DNA from: Bacilli bacterium
GTDB taxonomy: Bacteria; Bacillota_I; Bacilli_A; ML615J-28; CAG-698
Length of the DNA: 5,701 nt
Assembly (NCBI GenBank): GCA_028691905.1
Contig: JAQUYJ010000064.1
Location: 1 to 5,701 of the forward strand
Direction: 5' to 3'
Below the pieces are notes generated by a model. It had not been told where the DNA came from. It searched no databases and was given only the letters and a program-made list of their open reading frames with translations. Both the position numbers and the translations under genes were made by a program. Position 1 is the first letter of the stretch. The number at the start of each line of letters is the position of its first letter. Below are positions 1 to 5,701 of this stretch, piece by piece.

Positions 1-112
1 TGCCGTGGCAAATAATCAGCACAGCTTTATTTTTAAATTCCTGCTCCTGCCATATGAATCCTTTTATTAGACCGTCTTGACACAACGATAATTCAAAACC
101 TGTTTTATTCAT
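1..112 (-). CDS. Alpha/beta hydrolase, N-terminal fragment (cut by window edge)
   Basis: Only the first 37 codons are visible; the gene runs off the left edge. The ATG at 112-110 is preceded by a strong GGGAGG ribosome binding site (122-117, 4-nt spacer) that starts just past the deoB stop codon, leaving a 10-nt gap, so it is very probably the last visible gene of the same operon. The protein starts MNKTGFELSL, then an acidic/aromatic stretch, then a hydrophobic strand VLIICHG at residues 31-37. A hydrophobic beta strand ending in HG is the oxyanion-hole start of alpha/beta hydrolases of the lysophospholipase / monoacylglycerol lipase (serine aminopeptidase S33) kind, where it is normally followed by a small-residue loop. 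The catalytic serine, acid and histidine lie outside the window, so substrate and subfamily cannot be told. No signal peptide is seen, which suggests a cytoplasmic enzyme. The family call rests on one motif. Confidence 0.6.
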   Translation of the reverse strand, partial: MNKTGFELSLCQDGLIKGFIWQEQEFKNKAVLIICHG

Positions 113-122
113 GTTTCCTCCC

Positions 123-1292
123 TCATAGAAAACTTTTTCCAATAAGTGGTTTTTTCACATTAAAGTTATCAGCTATTGATGCTCCAACATCGGCAAACGT
201 TTTTCTTGTATTTAAATTTTTTCCTTTTCTTATTTTGTTGTACACTAATAAAGGTACATCTTCTCTCGTGTGATCGGTTCCAGCATGCAGTGGGTCATTA
301 CCATGATCTGCACATATGATTAATAAATCATTTTCATTTAAATGAGGTAATAAGCGTGCCAAATCACTATCAAATTCTTCTACACTTTTTGCATATCCAA
401 TCGCATCACGACGATGTCCGAATAACGCATCGAAATCGACTAAATTAACAAAACAGATTCCAGTAAAATCTTTTCGAGCCATTTCAATAGTTCTGTCCAT
501 TCCGTCTTGATTACTTTTCGTTTTATAGAATTCAGTGATTCCTTCCCCTTCAAAAATATCGCGAATTTTTCCAATTGCAATTACATCATAATCAGCATCT
601 TTCAAATAATTTAAGACGGTTGGTCCAAAGGGTTTTACTGCATAATCATGTCTGTTGGGTGTTCTGGTAAAATTGCTTTTATCAGATCCAATAAATGGTC
701 TTGCAATTATTCTGCCTACCATCCATTCAGGATGATCCAATGTTATTTTACGGGCAATTTCACAAACCCGATACAATTCAGGAACTGGAATAACTTCTTC
801 ATGAGCAGCAATCTGTAAAACCGAATCAGCCGAAGTATAAACAATTAACGATTTGGTGCGAATATGTTCTTCACCCAAATCTTTAATTATTTCTGTACCG
901 CTGGCTGAAATGTTTCCTATAATGCTATATCCTGTCTTTTCTTCCAACAAACGGATTAGTTCTTGTGGGAATCCGGTATCAGTAAAAGCCGGAAAAGGCG
1001 TTTCAACTTTCAAACCCATTAATTCCCAATGACCTGTAAGTGTATCTTTACCAACACTTAATTCCTGCATCTTACCATAGCTTGCTAACGGATGATTGAC
1101 CGCCTTTGTATTATAAACGTCTGTGAGAAGGCCTATTCCCAACTTTTCCAAAGTTGGAATCGAAAAATCAATCTTACTGTAACTCAAATGGCGTAATGTA
1201 TTGCTTCCTGTATCATTATATTTCGCAGCGTCTTTTGCTGCTCCTATTCCTAATGAATCAGCAACAATTATAAAAATTCTTTTATATTTCAT
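123..1292 (-). CDS. deoB: Phosphopentomutase DeoB
   Basis: Cytoplasmic Mn2+-dependent mutase of the alkaline phosphatase superfamily. It interconverts ribose (or deoxyribose) 1-phosphate and 5-phosphate, linking nucleoside phosphorolysis to the pentose phosphate and glycolytic routes. The 389-residue length is normal for the family. Visible motifs are the N-terminal metal aspartate in VADSLGIG (D12), the GKDTLTGHWE motif at 81-90 with the phospho-accepting threonine T84, YTSADS with D156, NLVDFD...GHRRD with D288 and H293, ADHGND with D329 and H330, and GTDHTRE with H341. These match the metal and active-site set known from the Bacillus cereus enzyme, and none is missing. The cap domain lies roughly at residues 100-220. 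The start is fixed by an AAAGGAGG ribosome binding site inside the xerD tail and by the ATGA overlap with the xerD stop, implying translational coupling. Bacillus subtilis also places deoB (drm) directly after xerD (ripX), but there a purine nucleoside phosphorylase follows; here an alpha/beta hydrolase follows instead. Confidence 0.97.
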   Translation of the reverse strand: MKYKRIFIIVADSLGIGAAKDAAKYNDTGSNTLRHLSYSKIDFSIPTLEKLGIGLLTDVYNTKAVNHPLASYGKMQELSVGKDTLTGHWELMGLKVETPFPAFTDTGFPQELIRLLEEKTGYSIIGNISASGTEIIKDLGEEHIRTKSLIVYTSADSVLQIAAHEEVIPVPELYRVCEIARKITLDHPEWMVGRIIARPFIGSDKSNFTRTPNRHDYAVKPFGPTVLNYLKDADYDVIAIGKIRDIFEGEGITEFYKTKSNQDGMDRTIEMARKDFTGICFVNLVDFDALFGHRRDAIGYAKSVEEFDSDLARLLPHLNENDLLIICADHGNDPLHAGTDHTREDVPLLVYNKIRKGKNLNTRKTFADVGASIADNFNVKKPLIGKSFL

Positions 1293-2191
1293 TTTTCCTC
1301 CTTTCGTGAACGAGGATGGGATTTTAAAAAAACCTCTGTTAATTTCGTGTTTGTAACATGGGTATAAATTTCAGTCGTTGCGATGTCTTCATGGCCAAGT
1401 AATTCTTGAATCATTCGCAAGTCTAATCCTTTTTCCAATAAATGGGATGCGAAGGAGTGACGTAATTTATGTGGTGAAATTTTACGACTGATATTTGCTT
1501 TTAATGCCTGTTCTTTTAATATTTTATTGAAATGACCTCTGGTAATCATCTTCCCATTTTTGGAGAGAAAAACATAATCAGTACTTTTCTTTAAAAATAT
1601 TGGTCTGACTTGATCGAAATAGAGCTTCAAACTGTCAATAGCCATCTCTCCTATAGGAACGATGCGTTCTTTATTACCTTTTCCTTTGATTTTTAAAAAG
1701 CCAAGATCCAAATGAATTTCTTGTAGTTTTAATTGTACTAATTCGCTGACACGCAATCCGGACGAATATGCCAGCTCAATCATGGCTTTATTTCGTACGA
1801 GTAATGGTGTATTGTTTTCGAATGAATTCATTAAATTTTCTATTTCTTGAATGGAAAGTACGGTAGGAAGTTTTTTCTCTAATTTTGGTTTATCAATCAT
1901 TTTTGCAACATTAGTAGTTGTATATTTTTCAATTACCAAAAATTGATGAAATGAGCGAATAGCAGTCAAAATTTTTGCTAAGGATTGTGGTTTAATATGT
2001 TTTCTTTTGAGTGAAGCAAGGTAACTTTGAATATCATTGCTGGAAATATCTTGAGGTTTCTCGATATTTCTGTATTTCATAATAAAATCTATATAACGAT
2101 CGATATCGCTCATATAAGATTTTATGGTATTAAAACTTAATCGTAATTCACCCTGTAAATAATATCTGTACTCATTTTGAAAATTCTTCAT
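1289..2191 (-). CDS. xerD: Tyrosine recombinase XerD (XerC/D family)
   Basis: Site-specific recombinase that, with a partner Xer protein, resolves chromosome dimers at dif near the terminus. From the ATG at 2191 the protein is 300 residues, close to the usual ~298. The N-terminal SAM-like core-binding domain covers about residues 1-90 (YLQGELRLSFNTIKSYMSDI is typical) and the catalytic domain about 105-300. All catalytic residues are present: R147 in SSGLR, K171 in the GKGNKER beta hairpin, H241 and R244 in SPHKLRHSF, H267 in LLGHEDI, and the nucleophile Y276 in TTEIYTHV. An in-frame TTG at 2245 would add 18 residues and overlap hemW by 8 nt. I prefer 2191 because it gives the family N-terminus, has a GAAGAGAG ribosome binding site 7 nt upstream, and lies just downstream of a promoter-like sequence. 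The stop overlaps the deoB start (ATGA). XerD rather than XerC is inferred mainly from the deoB neighbour, as in Bacillus; a phage integrase is unlikely in this context. Confidence 0.92.
   Translation of the reverse strand: MKNFQNEYRYYLQGELRLSFNTIKSYMSDIDRYIDFIMKYRNIEKPQDISSNDIQSYLASLKRKHIKPQSLAKILTAIRSFHQFLVIEKYTTTNVAKMIDKPKLEKKLPTVLSIQEIENLMNSFENNTPLLVRNKAMIELAYSSGLRVSELVQLKLQEIHLDLGFLKIKGKGNKERIVPIGEMAIDSLKLYFDQVRPIFLKKSTDYVFLSKNGKMITRGHFNKILKEQALKANISRKISPHKLRHSFASHLLEKGLDLRMIQELLGHEDIATTEIYTHVTNTKLTEVFLKSHPRSRKEEK
1297..1304 (-). promoter_or_regulatory. deoB ribosome binding site inside the xerD tail
   Basis: AAAGGAGG sits 4 nt upstream of the deoB ATG and is written within the last xerD codons (Lys-Glu-Glu, AAG GAG GAA). 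With the ATGA stop/start overlap this makes translational coupling of xerD and deoB likely, and it may constrain the C-terminal residues of XerD. Confidence 0.8.
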
Positions 2192-2198
2192 TATTATT

Positions 2199-2206
2199 CT
2201 CTCTTC
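2199..2206 (-). promoter_or_regulatory. Ribosome binding site deciding the xerD start
   Basis: GAAGAGAG lies 7 nt upstream of the ATG at 2191. It is an imperfect Shine-Dalgarno match, weaker than those of deoB, hemW and the hydrolase. Together with the 300-residue family-typical length it favours this ATG over the in-frame TTG at 2245, which would add 18 atypical residues. Confidence 0.6.
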
Positions 2207-2207
2207 A

Positions 2208-2236
2208 ATTATATCATAACATATCGAATGATACAA
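2208..2236 (-). promoter_or_regulatory. Possible internal promoter for xerD-deoB
   Basis: Within the hemW-xerD gap and the last bases of hemW, the minus strand reads TTGTAT (2236-2231, weak -35), a 17-bp spacer, then a perfect TATAAT (2213-2208) with an extended -10 TGA (2216-2214). A start near 2201 would leave a leader of only about 10 nt, keeping just part of the xerD ribosome binding site. If real, it lets xerD, deoB and the hydrolase be expressed apart from lepA-hemW. The -35 is poor, so the case depends on the extended -10. Confidence 0.5.
2212..2233. repeat. Inverted repeat over the possible xerD promoter
   Basis: TATCAT (2212-2217) and ATGATA (2228-2233) form 6-bp perfect arms around a 10-nt centre. 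They touch the -10 and the -35 of the proposed xerD promoter. The layout fits a small dimer operator, but the arms are short and AT-rich, so chance cannot be excluded. No U-tract follows, so it is not a terminator. Confidence 0.3.
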
Positions 2237-2237
2237 A

Positions 2238-3362
2238 TCAAACAAATTCCATTAATATTGAATTTGCAACAAATTGTAAAGATTCTGGTATGATGATGTG
2301 ATTTTTTTTAATGAATAATTTCTTTTCACGGATTAATTGTTTGATTTTTGGGAACGCTTCTTCTATTGTACAATGAAATTTATCCTGAAAATTCCGTAGG
2401 GAAACACCTTCAGTTTTACGCAAACCAAGCATCATTTCTTCCATCATCTGTTCTTCTTTTGTAATTACAATTTGTTCCTCAAAAATGAGTTGATCGGTGG
2501 AAACACCTTTAAAGTAAGAATTTAGATTTTTAATATTGGTGTATCGGATGTAATCAATGTAATAACTTGCTCCAGATCCTATTCCAGCATAACTTTCATT
2601 ATTCCAATAAGTCAAGTTATGGATACTTTCCTTTCCTTTTAAAGCAAAGTTGCTCGTTTCATATTGTTTGAAACCATATTTTTTCAAAAAACCTTTTATT
2701 TTGTTATACAATAATGCTTCAGTATCCGGATTCATCGGTTGAAATTGATTTTTTTGAAACAAATAATATAGAATTGTTTTTTCCTCCAAAATCAAAGAAT
2801 AAACGGAAAGATGCGTAACACCCATATTGATAATTTTTGTTAAATCGGATCGAATTAATTTCCAATTATCCTGAGGTGTACCGAATATGATATCGGCATT
2901 GATATTTTTTATTCCTGCTTTTTTCAACAATGCAACAGCATTCCTCACCTCTTTTTCGTGATGGTTTCGGTTTAGAAATTTTAATTTTTCTTTGTGTAAA
3001 GTTTGAACGCCCAAACTGACACGATTCACGTTCCATTTTACTAATAATTCGGTTAATTCTTCTGTTATATCGTTCGGATTTCCTTCGATGGTAAATTCTT
3101 TTACTTGAGTGAAATCAATGTTTTGATGAAGGTAATAAAAAAGAAAATCAAGCAAATGGAGTGGTAACGCAGTTGGCGTTCCTCCTCCAATGTATATTGT
3201 TTGAATATCCTTTAAATATGGTTTTTTTAATTCCAATTCTTTAATGAGATGATTGATGTATTCTGTTTGTAAAGATGGTTTAGCAACCATTTTATAAAAA
3301 TCGCAATAACTACAAATCATTCTGCAAAAAGGGATATGAATATACAATGCTTTGATTTTCAT
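2238..3362 (-). CDS. hemW: Radical SAM haem chaperone HemW (HemN-like)
   Basis: Cytoplasmic radical SAM protein of the HemN/HemW group; HemW is known to bind haem and pass it to respiratory proteins rather than act as coproporphyrinogen dehydrogenase. The 374-residue length is normal. The 4Fe-4S/SAM motif is C13-x3-C17-x2-C20 in the setting YIHIPFC...CSYCDF; residue 22 is Phe, whereas true HemN has a further Cys there (CxxxCxxCxC). Other family marks are IYIGGGTPT (57-64, SAM-binding region), EGNPND (93-98), RVSLGVQT (114-121), YETSNFA (234-240), the haem-binding HNxxYW motif matched exactly at 248-253, and GIGSGA (260-265). The C-terminal HemN domain covers about 295-370. The ATG has an AGGAG site 5 nt upstream that overlaps the lepA stop codon. 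The lepA-hemW order is also found in Bacillus subtilis. Annotation as oxygen-independent coproporphyrinogen III oxidase would be misleading. Whether this organism uses haem cannot be seen here. Confidence 0.93.
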   Translation of the reverse strand: MKIKALYIHIPFCRMICSYCDFYKMVAKPSLQTEYINHLIKELELKKPYLKDIQTIYIGGGTPTALPLHLLDFLFYYLHQNIDFTQVKEFTIEGNPNDITEELTELLVKWNVNRVSLGVQTLHKEKLKFLNRNHHEKEVRNAVALLKKAGIKNINADIIFGTPQDNWKLIRSDLTKIINMGVTHLSVYSLILEEKTILYYLFQKNQFQPMNPDTEALLYNKIKGFLKKYGFKQYETSNFALKGKESIHNLTYWNNESYAGIGSGASYYIDYIRYTNIKNLNSYFKGVSTDQLIFEEQIVITKEEQMMEEMMLGLRKTEGVSLRNFQDKFHCTIEEAFPKIKQLIREKKLFIKKNHIIIPESLQFVANSILMEFV

Positions 3363-3367
3363 AATTT

Positions 3368-3372
3368 CTCCT
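3368..3372 (-). promoter_or_regulatory. hemW ribosome binding site overlapping the lepA stop
   Basis: AGGAG begins within the lepA TAG stop codon (3373-3371) and ends 5 nt before the hemW ATG at 3362. The 8-nt gap leaves no room for a separate promoter or terminator, so hemW should be co-transcribed with lepA and probably translated by reinitiating or closely following ribosomes. Confidence 0.75.
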
Positions 3373-5197
3373 ATTCGTCGAGACTTAAAACAGCCAAGAA
3401 GGCAGATTGAGGAATCTCAACACTTCCAACTGCTTTCATTCTTTTTTTACCTTCTTTTTGTTTTTGCAATAATTTCTTTTTCCGTGTAATATCGCCGCCA
3501 TAACATTTCGCAAGTACATCTTTACGCATCGCCTTAATCGTGCTTCTTGCGATAATTTTACCGCCAACAGCTGCTTGTACAGGAACTTCAAACATTTGAC
3601 GGGGGATTAAATCTTTTAGTTTTTCAGTAATAGCTTTCCCACGATTATATGCAAAGTCGCGATGAACAATTAAACTTAGCGCATCCACTTTTTCGCTATT
3701 CAGAAGAATATCCATTCTCGTAAGATTGGAAGTACGATATTCAGAAAGCTGATAATCAAAAGATGCATATCCTTTGGTTGATGATTTGAGACGGTCAAAA
3801 AAATCAAATACAATTTCAGATAAAGGCATCTCATAAACAAGCGTAACCCTGCTCACATCCAGATATACCATGTTTTTAAATATTCCCCGCTTGTACTGAC
3901 ATAATTCCATCACTGTACCGACATAGTCATTTGGAAGCATGATGGTTGCTTCAACAAATGGTTCATCAATATGTCTAATATAAACCGGGTCAGGCATTAA
4001 AGAAGGATTATCTATTGTCAATACGGAGTTATTAGTTAAAAAAACTTTATAATTAACTGAAGGAGCGGTTGCAATGATGTCCATATTGAACTCGCGTTCA
4101 ATTCTTTCCTGAATAATATCCATATGTAGCAGCCCTAAAAATCCAACACGGAATCCAAAACCAAGAGCCTGAGAAGTTTCCGGTTCAAAAGTTAAAGCAG
4201 CATCATTCAATTTCAATTTTTCTAATGCTTCTTTTAAATCCTGGTATTTGGTATTATCAATTGGAAACATTCCACAAAAAACCATTGGATTCATTAAGCG
4301 ATAGCCGGGCAGTGGTTTTTGTGCACCATTTTCAGCAAAGGTTATTGTATCACCAACGCGAACATGATCGATCTCTTTAATGGAAGCCGTCAAAAAACCG
4401 ACATCACCAACCGTCAAATACTCTCTTTTTTTCTCTTTCGGTGTATATACTCCCACTTCTACTACCTCATAGATGTGATCATTGGACATCATCCGAATTT
4501 GATCGCCTTTTTTCACTGTCCCGTTCATTACACGGATAGATGGGACGATCCCTCGATATTGATCGTAGTAGGAATCAAAAATCAAAGCTTGAAGAGGAGC
4601 AAAAGGATCACCGCTTGGAGCCGGTATCATTTCTACAATCTGTTCCAGAATATCACGAATACCGATACCTTCTTTTGCAGAAGCTAAAACAGCATGGGAA
4701 GCATCCAGACCAATAACCCGTTCGATTTCTTCTTTTACTTTTTCAATGTCTGCTGATGGTAAATCAATTTTATTAATTAACGGCAAAATCTCCAAATTAT
4801 TATCGATAGCTAAATAAACGTTAGCTAATGTCTGGGCTTCAATGCCCTGGGCAGCATCGATTACAAGGACCGCTCCTTCGCATGCAGCCAAAGATCGTGA
4901 TACTTCGTATGTAAAATCGACATGTCCCGGCGTATCAATCAAATGCAAGATATAATCGGTACCATCCAGACTGGTATATGTTAACTCGATGGCATTCAAT
5001 TTAATAGTAATACCTCGTTCGCGCTCAATATCCATAGAATCCAGTAATTGATCCTTCATTTCCCGCGCTTCCACTGAATTTGTTAATTCAAGTATCCGAT
5101 CAGCAAGAGTTGATTTACCATGGTCTATATGGGCTATAATCGAGAAATTTCTTATTTTTTTCTGTCTTTCCCGTAAATTATTCAATTCATTATTCAT
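3371..5197 (-). CDS. lepA: Elongation factor 4 (LepA), ribosome-associated GTPase
   Basis: Translational GTPase that binds the 70S ribosome and can back-translocate tRNAs; reported roles include recovery under ionic stress and 30S subunit assembly. At 608 residues it is full length (about 600 is usual). GTPase motifs are all present: G1 AHIDHGKST (22-30), G2 RGIT (61-64), G3 DTPGH (88-92, with catalytic-type H92), G4 NKID (142-145) and G5 SAK (173-175). Domain II follows at about 195-290, EF-G-like domains III and V at about 300-390 and 405-485, and the LepA-specific C-terminal domain at about 490-608, with HRDFAYNRG (512-520), the conserved basic KCYGGDITRKKKLLQKQKEG stretch (564-583) and IPQSAFLAVL near the end. 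That C-terminal domain, without EF-G domain IV, separates it from EF-G, BipA and TetM. The start is supported by an AAAGGA site (5213-5208) and a good promoter just upstream. It is the first gene of the minus-strand operon. No tryptophan occurs in the protein. Confidence 0.98.
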   Translation of the reverse strand: MNNELNNLRERQKKIRNFSIIAHIDHGKSTLADRILELTNSVEAREMKDQLLDSMDIERERGITIKLNAIELTYTSLDGTDYILHLIDTPGHVDFTYEVSRSLAACEGAVLVIDAAQGIEAQTLANVYLAIDNNLEILPLINKIDLPSADIEKVKEEIERVIGLDASHAVLASAKEGIGIRDILEQIVEMIPAPSGDPFAPLQALIFDSYYDQYRGIVPSIRVMNGTVKKGDQIRMMSNDHIYEVVEVGVYTPKEKKREYLTVGDVGFLTASIKEIDHVRVGDTITFAENGAQKPLPGYRLMNPMVFCGMFPIDNTKYQDLKEALEKLKLNDAALTFEPETSQALGFGFRVGFLGLLHMDIIQERIEREFNMDIIATAPSVNYKVFLTNNSVLTIDNPSLMPDPVYIRHIDEPFVEATIMLPNDYVGTVMELCQYKRGIFKNMVYLDVSRVTLVYEMPLSEIVFDFFDRLKSSTKGYASFDYQLSEYRTSNLTRMDILLNSEKVDALSLIVHRDFAYNRGKAITEKLKDLIPRQMFEVPVQAAVGGKIIARSTIKAMRKDVLAKCYGGDITRKKKLLQKQKEGKKRMKAVGSVEIPQSAFLAVLSLDE

Positions 5198-5221
5198 TTT
5201 TAATACATCCTTTAATAGATT

Positions 5222-5250
5222 ATTTTATCACAAAAACCTCATTTTTTCAA
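5222..5250 (-). promoter_or_regulatory. Sigma-A-like promoter for lepA operon
   Basis: On the minus strand a TTGAAA -35 (5250-5245, five of six consensus bases) is followed by a 17-bp spacer and a TAAAAT -10 (5227-5222, five of six), with the extended -10 TGA directly before it (5230-5228). The predicted transcription start is near 5215, giving a leader of about 18 nt that still contains the AAAGGA ribosome binding site. This is the only good promoter seen upstream of lepA, so it should drive the whole lepA-hemW-xerD-deoB train. The call is by pattern only; chance matches are common in AT-rich DNA, but spacing, extended -10 and position all agree. Confidence 0.75.
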
Positions 5251-5264
5251 TGTTTTTATTTCTG

Positions 5265-5296
5265 ACTATTTTTAAACGAGATGGTAAACTATTTTT
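5265..5296. repeat. 9-bp direct repeat between the divergent promoters
   Basis: ACTATTTTT occurs at 5265-5273 and again at 5288-5296, 23 bp apart start to start, roughly two helical turns. The second copy runs into the first bases of the recU -35. Each copy lies next to an AAAC (5274-5277 after the first, 5286-5289 overlapping the start of the second). It could be a regulator site, but T-rich repeats of this size also arise by chance in such DNA. Confidence 0.35.
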
Positions 5297-5323
5297 GATT
5301 TTTCTTGTACTTCGTGATATAAT
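5295..5323 (+). promoter_or_regulatory. Sigma-A-like promoter for recU
   Basis: TTGATT (5295-5300, four of six consensus bases) is followed by a 17-bp spacer and a perfect TATAAT -10 (5318-5323) with an extended -10 TGA at 5315-5317. Transcription should start near 5330, giving a leader of only about 15 nt that contains the GAGG ribosome binding site at 5336-5339. It lies back to back with the lepA promoter, with 44 bp between the two -35 elements. Confidence 0.78.
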
Positions 5324-5344
5324 AAATTTAACAATGAGGTATAT

Positions 5345-5701
5345 ATGAAAATTAATTATCCTAATCCAAGCATCAATCACACATCACAAAAAAAAACGAT
5401 AAATCGATCGCACGGAATGCTTTTTGAATCAGCATTAAATTCATCAAATGAATTTTATCGAAATAAAAACCTTGCTTTTATTTATAAAAAACCAACCCCG
5501 ATTCAAATAGTAAAAGTTGATTATCCAATCCGAAGCAAAGCCAGAATAACGGAAGCTTATTACAAAACACCTTCCACTACCGATTATAACGGAATTTATA
5601 AGGAAAAATATATTGATTATGAAGCAAAGGAAACAGAACATTTAACATTCTCTTTTAAATTTATCTCTGACCATCAGATAAAGCATTTGTTGAAAATTAA
5701 T
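5345..5701 (+). CDS. recU: Holliday junction resolvase RecU, 5' part (cut by window edge)
   Basis: RecU is the Firmicutes/Mollicutes Holliday junction resolvase, a PD-(D/E)XK-fold endonuclease that cuts four-way junctions in recombinational repair and chromosome segregation and also modulates RecA. The first 119 codons are present and open; about 200 residues are expected in total. Matches to the Bacillus protein are the MKINYPN start, RSHGMLFESALN (21-32, the usual NRGMxLE region), IYKKPTPIQIVKVDYP (46-61), EAYYKTPSTTDYNGIYKEKY (70-89) and YIDYEAKET (89-97). The catalytic residues known in B. subtilis as D88, E101 and K103 correspond to D80, E93 and K95. The ATG is preceded by GAGG at 5336-5339 with a 5-nt spacer and by a strong promoter. 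It is divergent from lepA. In many Firmicutes a class A penicillin-binding protein gene follows recU; that region is outside the window. Confidence 0.96.
   Translation, partial: MKINYPNPSINHTSQKKTINRSHGMLFESALNSSNEFYRNKNLAFIYKKPTPIQIVKVDYPIRSKARITEAYYKTPSTTDYNGIYKEKYIDYEAKETEHLTFSFKFISDHQIKHLLKIN

Noticed and set aside
1289..2191. XerD as an integrase marking a mobile element
   Set aside because: Its length and motifs are those of housekeeping Xer proteins, it is embedded between core genes with a deoB overlap, and no attachment repeats or excision genes are present.
2192..2245. An 18-residue N-terminal extension of XerD from the TTG at 2245
   Set aside because: No good ribosome binding site was noted for the TTG, the extra residues do not resemble the XerD N-terminus, and the proposed promoter lies downstream of this codon.
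4319..4687. A 122-codon plus-strand open frame inside lepA
   Set aside because: It lies wholly antisense to conserved lepA GTPase and domain II coding sequence, has no recognisable motif, and its product looks like reverse-strand noise rich in Ile, Phe, Tyr and His.
5231..5247. AAAAA/TTTTT inverted stretch between lepA and recU as a terminator
   Set aside because: The arms are A/T only with no GC stem, and the element sits in the spacer of the lepA promoter between two gene starts, where no terminator is needed.
5236..5340. 8-bp inverted pair ACCTCATT (5236-5243) and AATGAGGT (5333-5340)
   Set aside because: The second copy is simply the recU ribosome binding site, and the copies are 89 nt apart; coincidence is the simpler reading.
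5198..5344. A possible dif site, small RNA or riboswitch in the lepA-recU gap
   Set aside because: No dif-like 28-mer, stable GC stem or conserved riboswitch core is visible; promoters and ribosome binding sites account for most of the 147 nt.
5444..5641. A 65-codon minus-strand open frame opposite recU
   Set aside because: It is antisense to the conserved catalytic region of recU. The hydrophobic Phe/Ile-rich product is what the complement of A-rich codons gives; it is not a credible membrane protein gene.

Overview
This is an ordinary core-genome stretch of an AT-rich bacterium, most likely a low-GC Firmicute (Bacillota), perhaps from the Erysipelotrichia/Mollicutes-related side; the sequence does not settle the genus. 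The evidence is the strongly A/T-biased codon use, strong AGGAGG-type ribosome binding sites, a RecU-type Holliday junction resolvase (a Firmicutes/Mollicutes family), and gene pairs known from Bacillus (lepA-hemW and xerD-deoB). TGA is used as a stop at three family-typical C-termini and tryptophan is written TGG wherever it occurs, so the standard bacterial code applies, not the Mycoplasma/Spiroplasma code.

Layout. The minus strand carries one dense gene train, read from right to left: lepA (elongation factor 4), hemW (radical SAM haem chaperone), xerD (tyrosine recombinase for chromosome dimer resolution), deoB (phosphopentomutase), and the first 37 codons of an alpha/beta hydrolase cut by the left window edge. 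Gaps are 8 nt, 46 nt, a 4-nt ATGA overlap, and 10 nt, and several ribosome binding sites overlap the preceding gene's end. This looks like one operon. A probable extra promoter in the 46-nt hemW-xerD gap could drive xerD and deoB on their own.

At the right, a 147-nt intergenic region separates lepA from recU, which runs on the plus strand and is cut by the right edge after 119 codons. The region holds two good sigma-A-like promoters back to back, one per direction, both with extended -10 elements and 17-bp spacers. It also has a 9-bp direct repeat between them.

The genes are housekeeping functions: translation (LepA), haem delivery or related radical SAM chemistry (HemW), chromosome segregation and recombination (XerD, RecU), and nucleoside salvage (DeoB). 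I found no mobile element, CRISPR array, RNA gene, toxin-antitoxin pair or defence system, and no sign of a new multi-gene system. The points worth a second look are promoter and start-site details and the joining of two gene pairs that are separate in Bacillus.
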